From assembly GCA_045599805.1 (NCBI GenBank), contig JAZRWQ010000076.1:1-16359 (forward strand): DNA of 16,359 bases, written 5' to 3'. The notes beneath the pieces are model-generated. The model saw nothing but the letters and a program-made list of their open reading frames with translations. It had not been told where the DNA came from and searched no databases. Below are positions 11,473 through 16,359 of this stretch, piece after piece; position 1 is the first letter of the stretch, and the number at the start of each line of letters is the position of its first letter. Made by a program: the position numbers and the translations under genes. The stretch comes from JAZRWQ01 sp045599805. GTDB lineage: Bacteria; Bacillota; Clostridia; Oscillospirales; UMGS1783.

Positions 11473-13941
11473 ATGAGCACGATTTTAAAATATAAGATAC
11501 ATGAATTCAGCAAGGATATAAACGAACAGTCCAATTCGGTGCTTGACATTATGGAGAAGTATGAGGGGGAGCGCCCTAAAAACCACATGCAGGCGCTTAC
11601 CGATGACGAATTGGATATGCTTTTGATTTACTATATCAACACAAAGGCATCTCAGGGCATCGAAAAGTATATGGAGATGCTTAATGCTCCCAGAAAAGAG
11701 GAAGCACCTAAGCCGGCAAAGGCACAGCCCGAAAAGAACGTGAAGCCCGCGAATAAGCCTGCCAATACCCAGCAAAATAAGGCACAGAAGCCTGCCGAAA
11801 AGGCAAAGACAGATGCACCAAAGTCAAACGCAAAGCCCGAAAACAAAAAGCCCGTACAGGAAAAGAAGCCGGAAAATAAGGACGCCAAACAGCCCAATAC
11901 CCATAAGCCCGGAACTTCCACCATGAATCCCTTTACCTCCAACAAAAAGAGAGGCGAAAACAGACATGAACACGTTGTTGCCGAAAGACGCATCGTTGAT
12001 ACCAAGGGCGTAAACGTTGACCTTTCCAAGTACGATCAGAAGCTTGAAGAGCTCGCTCCCGACAGAGCAAAGGATCTCGGCCGTCAGTTCCAGAAGATTA
12101 AGAAGCAGGGCGGCAAATTCCAGAAGGGCAAGAAGGAGACCGAGGCAGAGAAGATCAAGCGATTGGAAGCAGAAAGAGCAAAGCGTCCGCAGATGACCGT
12201 TGTTCTTCCCGAATCCATCGCAGTATGCGATCTTGCCGCAAAGCTCCATGCCACCAATGCGGAAGTTGTTAAAAAGCTTATGACATTAGGCGTTATGGCA
12301 AGTGCAAACCAGGTTATCGAATTCGATGCCGCTGCGCTCGTTGCCGAAGAATTCGGCGCAAAGGTAACGCAGGAGGTTGTAGTTACCATTGAAGAAAAGC
12401 TTATCGACGAGAGCGAAGACAAGGATGAAAACTTAAAGAGAAGAAATCCCGTTGTCGTAGTTATGGGCCACGTTGACCACGGCAAGACCTCCATACTCGA
12501 CGCTATCCGCCACAGCGATGTTGCCTCCGGAGAAGCAGGCGGCATAACTCAGGCAATCGGTGCTTATAAAGTAAGAATAAACGATCAGGATATAACCTTC
12601 CTCGATACACCCGGTCATGAAGCATTCACCGCAATGCGTATGAGAGGCGCGCAGGTTACCGATATAGCCATCCTCGTTGTTGCCGCAGACGACGGCATCA
12701 TGCCGCAGACGATTGAGGCAATAAACCATGCCAAGGCTGCAGGCGTTGATATCATCGTAGCCATCAATAAGATGGATAAGCAGGGGGCAAATCCCGATAA
12801 GATCAAGCAGCAGCTCACCGAGTATGAGCTTGTTCCCGAAGAATGGGGCGGCGAAGTTATCTGCGTACCCGTTTCCGCGCTTAAAAAGCAGGGCATTGAT
12901 ACCCTTCTGGAATCGGTACTGCTCGTTGCCGAAATGAAAGACCTTAAAGCCAACCCCGACCGTGCCGCAAAGGGTACTGTTATCGAGGCAAGACTCGATA
13001 AGGGCAGAGGCCCCGTTGCCACCGTACTGGTACAGAACGGTACGCTCAATCTCGGCGATACCATTATTGCCGGTACCGCAGTGGGCAGAATAAGAGTTAT
13101 GACCGATGATAAGGGCAGAGCCGTAAAGAGCGCAGGTCCTTCCGACCCCGTAGAGATTGTAGGCCTTTCCGAAGTTCCCGATGCAGGCGATATATTCCAT
13201 GCAGTTGAGGATGAGAGAATGGCGAGAGAGCTTGTTGAACAGAGAAAGTTCTCCGAAAAGGAAGAACAGTTCAAGGCAAACAGCGCCGTATCTCTGGAAG
13301 ACTTGTTCAGCAAGATTCAGGAGGGTGCCGTTAAGGACTTCAACATCATCGTTAAGGCTGACGTTAAGGGCAGCGCCGAGGCTGTTAAGCAGTCTCTGGA
13401 GAAGCTTTCCAACGCAGAGGTTAAGGTAAACGTAATCCACATGGGTGTCGGCGGCATCAACGAATCGGATATCATGCTTGCAACCGCATCAAACGCCATC
13501 GTTGTCGGCTTCAACGTTCGCCCCGATGCATCCGCAAGAGATTCCGCAGCGCGCAACGGTATACAGATAAAGACCTACCGCATAATTTATGACTGCATAG
13601 AAGAGGTTGAGGCGGCCCTTAAGGGTATGCTTGCTCCCAAATTTGAAGAGAAGGTTATCGGCCATGCCGAAATCCGTCAGGTTTACAAGATTTCCGGTGT
13701 CGGTGCGATTGCCGGCTCGTATGTTACCGACGGTAAGATACTCCGCAACTGCAGCATCCGTCTTCTCCGCGACAATATCGTTATCCTCGAAGGCAATCTC
13801 GCTTCCTTAAAGAGATTCAAGGATGACGTAAAGGAAGTAAAAGAAGGCTATGAATGCGGTATGTCCATCGAAAAGTATAACGATATCAAGGAAGGCGACG
13901 TAATAGAAGCCTTCATCATGGACGAAATCAAGGCCGATTAA
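11473..13941 (+). CDS. infB: Translation initiation factor IF-2
   Basis: An 822-residue GTPase that brings initiator tRNA to the 30S subunit and promotes 50S joining. A divergent IF2_N module (about 5-55, KYKIHEFSKDI...HMQALTDDELDML) leads into a Lys/Pro/Asn/Ala-rich linker (about 73-165), a second IF2_N-like segment (about 240-295, TVVLPESIAVCDLAAKL) and the G domain: GHVDHGKT (332-339), GGITQ (356-360), DTPGH (378-382), NKMD (432-435), SALK (468-471). Domain II, the IF2 core and the C2 initiator-tRNA-binding barrel follow to the end. AGGAGG (11459-11463) is nine bases before the ATG. The first IF2_N with its HMxALTxxELD motif resembles Ruminococcaceae proteins. Long antisense frames over this gene are composition shadows. 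Confidence 0.98.
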   Translation: MSTILKYKIHEFSKDINEQSNSVLDIMEKYEGERPKNHMQALTDDELDMLLIYYINTKASQGIEKYMEMLNAPRKEEAPKPAKAQPEKNVKPANKPANTQQNKAQKPAEKAKTDAPKSNAKPENKKPVQEKKPENKDAKQPNTHKPGTSTMNPFTSNKKRGENRHEHVVAERRIVDTKGVNVDLSKYDQKLEELAPDRAKDLGRQFQKIKKQGGKFQKGKKETEAEKIKRLEAERAKRPQMTVVLPESIAVCDLAAKLHATNAEVVKKLMTLGVMASANQVIEFDAAALVAEEFGAKVTQEVVVTIEEKLIDESEDKDENLKRRNPVVVVMGHVDHGKTSILDAIRHSDVASGEAGGITQAIGAYKVRINDQDITFLDTPGHEAFTAMRMRGAQVTDIAILVVAADDGIMPQTIEAINHAKAAGVDIIVAINKMDKQGANPDKIKQQLTEYELVPEEWGGEVICVPVSALKKQGIDTLLESVLLVAEMKDLKANPDRAAKGTVIEARLDKGRGPVATVLVQNGTLNLGDTIIAGTAVGRIRVMTDDKGRAVKSAGPSDPVEIVGLSEVPDAGDIFHAVEDERMARELVEQRKFSEKEEQFKANSAVSLEDLFSKIQEGAVKDFNIIVKADVKGSAEAVKQSLEKLSNAEVKVNVIHMGVGGINESDIMLATASNAIVVGFNVRPDASARDSAARNGIQIKTYRIIYDCIEEVEAALKGMLAPKFEEKVIGHAEIRQVYKISGVGAIAGSYVTDGKILRNCSIRLLRDNIVILEGNLASLKRFKDDVKEVKEGYECGMSIEKYNDIKEGDVIEAFIMDEIKAD

Positions 13942-13955
13942 AAGGAGAATGAATA

Positions 13956-14315
13956 ATGGCAGGTCACAGACTTGACAGAATAAATGCCGACGCGCAGAAG
14001 GAGCTTGCGCAGATAGTACGCTCGCTCAAAGATCCGCGTATACCCTTAATGACAAGCATAATGTCGGTAAGGATTACGGAGGACCTTAAATTCGCCAAGG
14101 TATACGTGTCCGTTATGGGCGATGATACCACCCGTAAGGACTGCATAAAGGCGCTCACAAGCGCCTCGGGATATTGCCGCAGAGAGCTTGCCAAACGGCT
14201 CGATCTGCGCAATACGCCCCAGCTTATCTTTGAGCTTGACGATTCGATAGAATACGGCGCAAAAATAAACCGTATACTTAAAGACCTGAATTTGGAGGAT
14301 AAGGGCGATGAATAA
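13956..14315 (+). CDS. rbfA: 30S ribosome-binding factor RbfA
   Basis: A 119-residue KH-fold protein that binds the immature 30S subunit near helix 1 of 16S rRNA and assists cold-adapted maturation. The order MAGHRLDRINADAQKELAQ, LKDPRI, VRITEDLKFAKVYVSVMGDD and LRNTPQLIFELDDSIEYGAKI is the standard family pattern. AAAGGAG (13941-13947) gives good spacing to the ATG. The gene ends by overlapping nrnA by eight bases (14308-14315), suggesting translational coupling. Length is typical and no unusual residues are seen. Confidence 0.97.
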   Translation: MAGHRLDRINADAQKELAQIVRSLKDPRIPLMTSIMSVRITEDLKFAKVYVSVMGDDTTRKDCIKALTSASGYCRRELAKRLDLRNTPQLIFELDDSIEYGAKINRILKDLNLEDKGDE

Positions 14316-15285
14316 AAAAATAAGCAAAGCTGCGGCCGCAAAGCTGCTGCGAGAGCAAAATCGCATAATGATTATCGGCCATGCAAATCCGGACGGTGAT
14401 GCGCTCGGAAGCTGTTTTGCGCTTTATCATGCCCTGTCGTCTTTGGGAAAACGTGTATGCGTTGTGAATTCCGATAAGATAACCCCTAAATACTGCTTCC
14501 TTTCAGGCGGTAAAAGTGTGCTGAAACCGCAATTCCAGCCCGATTTTATCGTAAGCGTAGATGTGGGCACGCCTAAGCTTTTCGGCACACCGTTAATGGA
14601 GTATGCGGATAAGGTCGATCTGAATATCGACCATCATCCGTCAAATCCGTTTTTCGGCAAGTATAACGTTGTCGATGCAAAAGCGGCAGCCACAGGCGAA
14701 ATAATGCTTGATATAATAGAGGCAATGAAGGTGGATATCGACGGCGATATCGCAAGTGCGCTTTATACCGCCGTTTCCACCGATACCGCATGCTTTATGC
14801 ACAACAGCACTACATCCACCACCTTGCGCAAGGCGGCAAAGCTTGTTGAATACGGTGCTGATATCAATTATCTCAATACTCACCTTTTCGTTAAGAAGTC
14901 GTGGGAGCAGTTTGAGCTTGAAAGTGCTGCCGTTAAAAGCGTACGCTTTTTCAGAAAAAAGACCATTGCCGTAATGGTAATATCCCTTGCGCTTATGGAA
15001 GAAACGGGTGCCGATGCGGATGATACCGACGGTATTGCAACTCTGCCGCGCAAAATCGAGGGTGTTGACGTTGGCATCACAATGCGCGAGGTAAGTCCCA
15101 ACGTATACAAGATTTCCGCACGTTCCGACGGCAACGTAAACGTTTCCGAGGTGTGCCAGCGACTGGGCGGCGGCGGTCATGTACGTGCCGCCGGCTGCAC
15201 GCTTGAAGGCGATGTTGATTCGGTAGTGAAGCGCGTTGTTGACGAGGTAATGGCTGAATACGAATCCATTGAGGAAGTAGTATGA
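14308..15285 (+). CDS. nrnA: DHH/DHHA1 phosphoesterase, NrnA-type oligoribonuclease / pAp phosphatase
   Basis: A 325-residue cytoplasmic DHH-family enzyme that degrades short oligoribonucleotides and, in many Firmicutes, dephosphorylates pAp. Manganese-binding motifs are complete: H25-x3-D29-x-D31 (HANPDGD), D85 (SVDVG), D108-H109-H110 (NIDHH) and D159 (STDT). The C-terminal DHHA1 domain carries GGGGHVRAAG (287-296), which holds substrate. GGAGG upstream (14292-14296) and the overlap with rbfA support the ATG at 14308. It is followed by truB with an ATGA overlap. Its place between rbfA and truB is the common Firmicute arrangement and supports NrnA rather than a c-di-AMP phosphodiesterase, which usually has membrane and GGDEF-like regions that are missing here. 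Confidence 0.93.
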   Translation: MNKKISKAAAAKLLREQNRIMIIGHANPDGDALGSCFALYHALSSLGKRVCVVNSDKITPKYCFLSGGKSVLKPQFQPDFIVSVDVGTPKLFGTPLMEYADKVDLNIDHHPSNPFFGKYNVVDAKAAATGEIMLDIIEAMKVDIDGDIASALYTAVSTDTACFMHNSTTSTTLRKAAKLVEYGADINYLNTHLFVKKSWEQFELESAAVKSVRFFRKKTIAVMVISLALMEETGADADDTDGIATLPRKIEGVDVGITMREVSPNVYKISARSDGNVNVSEVCQRLGGGGHVRAAGCTLEGDVDSVVKRVVDEVMAEYESIEEVV

Positions 15286-16142
15286 CCGGCCTTGTCGCTG
15301 TTGATAAACCCGAAGGGCTCACCTCCCGCCAGGTGTCGGCAAAGATAGGGCGTATACTTAATGAAAAAAGATCCGGACATACCGGCACGCTTGATCCTAT
15401 GGCAAGCGGCGTTTTGCCGGTAATGCTGGGGCGCGCCTGTAAGCTTATTCCGTTTCTGCCCGATAAAAAGGCGTATAGGGCAAAAATGCGCTTCGGCATC
15501 AAAACCGATACCGGCGATATAACGGGAAGTGTTACTGATTCAAACGACATCCTGCCGGCAAAAGAGGATTTTGAAAAAATAATCCCCGGTTTTACGGGAA
15601 TAATAACCCAGGTGCCGTCTATGTATTCGGCGCTGAAAAAAGACGGCGTGCCGTTATACAAGCTTGCAAGAAGCGGTAAGACCGTTGATGTTCCCGAAAG
15701 AAAAGTCCGTATAGATTCGATAAAGCTTTTGTCTTTTCAAAAGGATGAATGCGAAATAGAGGTATACTGCGGCGGCGGCACGTATATCCGCACTTTGTGC
15801 GAGGATATGGCGGCTGCCTGGGGCGCTCTTGCCGTGATGACGTCATTGCGCCGTATAATGGACTGCGGTATCGGCATAGATCAATGCACATCTCTGAACG
15901 ATATCGAAAACGGCGGTATAACGCCGGTAAGTGAGGAAGCGCTATTTTCGCATCTCGATGAAATAAAGGTTCCGGATGACGGAAGAGTATACTATATGAA
16001 CGGCGGAAGCATAAGCATTGACCGCATTGACGGCAAATGTGGTGACGGGATATACCGCGTATACTCACAAGACGGTAATTTTCTGGGACTCGGCAGAATT
16101 TCGGGGAAAAATTTAAAGGAAGTATGGCTTAAGCTGGAGTGA
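15282..16142 (+). CDS. truB: tRNA pseudouridine(55) synthase TruB
   Basis: A 286-residue enzyme that isomerises U55 of the tRNA T-loop to pseudouridine and has a tRNA chaperone role. The N-terminal motif GLVAVDKPEGLTSRQV is followed by SGHTGTLDPMASG with catalytic D38, KAYRA with Y65, FGIKTDTGDITG, PSMYSALKKDGVPLYKLAR and GGTYIRTL (165-172). The C-terminal part (from about 225) is a short accessory domain, as in Firmicute forms. It starts in the ATGA overlap with nrnA and stops four bases before the ribF start, so the three genes are tightly coupled. Confidence 0.97.
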   Translation: MTGLVAVDKPEGLTSRQVSAKIGRILNEKRSGHTGTLDPMASGVLPVMLGRACKLIPFLPDKKAYRAKMRFGIKTDTGDITGSVTDSNDILPAKEDFEKIIPGFTGIITQVPSMYSALKKDGVPLYKLARSGKTVDVPERKVRIDSIKLLSFQKDECEIEVYCGGGTYIRTLCEDMAAAWGALAVMTSLRRIMDCGIGIDQCTSLNDIENGGITPVSEEALFSHLDEIKVPDDGRVYYMNGGSISIDRIDGKCGDGIYRVYSQDGNFLGLGRISGKNLKEVWLKLE

Positions 16143-16146
16143 TCAT

Positions 16147-16359
16147 ATGGCCTTGACAAACAATAAACTTGCTATTGCGCTCGGCAATTTCGACGGCGTA
16201 CATAAAGGGCACGCAAGGCTTATGGAAGAAGCGCTTGCCTTTAAAAAGCAGGGCTTTGTTCCTGCCGCCCTTATGTTTGAGAGCGATCCCGAAAACTGCC
16301 TTGCAGGCAGTCCGGTATCATTGCAGATAACCTCCAACAAGGAAAAGGAGGATATTCTG
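16147..16359 (+). CDS. ribF: RibF, bifunctional riboflavin kinase / FAD synthetase (N-terminal part, cut by window end)
   Basis: The last 71 codons are open to the window edge. The sequence IALGNFDGVHKGHARLM is the nucleotidyltransferase signature of the FAD synthetase half of RibF (GNFDGVHxGH), and the later VSLQITSNKEKEDIL matches the segment where relatives read LT(T/S)xxEK. The full protein normally has about 300 residues, with the riboflavin kinase domain at the C-terminus, outside this window. GGAG (16136-16139) lies seven bases before the ATG, and the gene begins four bases after truB. The truB-ribF order is standard in Firmicutes. Some organisms have single-function N-terminal homologs, which cannot be excluded from this fragment. 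Confidence 0.92.
   Translation, partial: MALTNNKLAIALGNFDGVHKGHARLMEEALAFKKQGFVPAALMFESDPENCLAGSPVSLQITSNKEKEDIL

Noticed and set aside
11690..11970. Tandem protein repeat or CRISPR-like pattern in the infB linker
   Set aside because: The Lys/Pro/Asn/Ala-rich stretch is irregular low-complexity sequence typical of IF-2 linkers, with no fixed unit.
12433..13440. 335-codon antisense frame opposite infB
   Set aside because: infB has all IF-2 motifs, and the antisense frame has no recognisable domain or binding site; long antisense frames are expected from the codon composition here.

Overview
The window looks like chromosomal core DNA from an anaerobic, low-to-mid-GC, endospore-forming Firmicute, most likely in or near the Oscillospiraceae/Ruminococcaceae (Clostridia). 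The evidence is the gene order rimP-nusA-ylxR-ylxQ-infB-rbfA-nrnA-truB-ribF, strong AGGAGG-type ribosome binding sites, TTG starts, a spoIID gene behind a sigma-E-like promoter, a LytS-type kinase paired with a SARP-type response regulator, and an IF2 N-terminus resembling that group. No mobile element, CRISPR array, tRNA or rRNA is visible.

Layout. (1) 2-3910, plus strand: secA (5' end outside the window), a YmdB-type phosphodiesterase and a VanZ-like membrane protein, tightly packed and closed by a hairpin whose loop holds the vanZ stop codon. (2) 3941-6009, plus: a seven-helix LytS-family sensor kinase and a receiver + SARP-type winged-helix regulator, joined by an ATGA overlap. (3) 6010-6232: no protein gene. 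It holds a perfect 11-bp tandem repeat set against a consensus -10 box, then about 150 bases that fold into four successive hairpins, the last a textbook terminator. I read this as a promoter of the kind SARP regulators bind, driving an unannotated small RNA. (4) 6233-7228, minus: spoIID, sharing the terminator convergently and preceded by a sigma-E-like promoter. (5) 7397-9217, plus: a membrane-anchored TPR / chitobiase-C-terminal-like / leucine-rich-repeat protein with its own sigma-A promoter. (6) 9230-16359, plus: the rimP-nusA-infB-truB-ribF operon (translation initiation, ribosome maturation, RNA turnover, tRNA modification, flavin synthesis). It starts from a good promoter followed at once by a 13-bp hairpin that may be a leader attenuator. 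ribF runs off the window end.

The operons at both ends are conserved housekeeping functions. The middle (3.9-9.2 kb) is accessory. Its most interesting part is the proposed circuit of membrane sensor kinase, SARP-type regulator, tandem-repeat promoter and structured small RNA. The circuit is inferred from sequence layout and is not shown directly.
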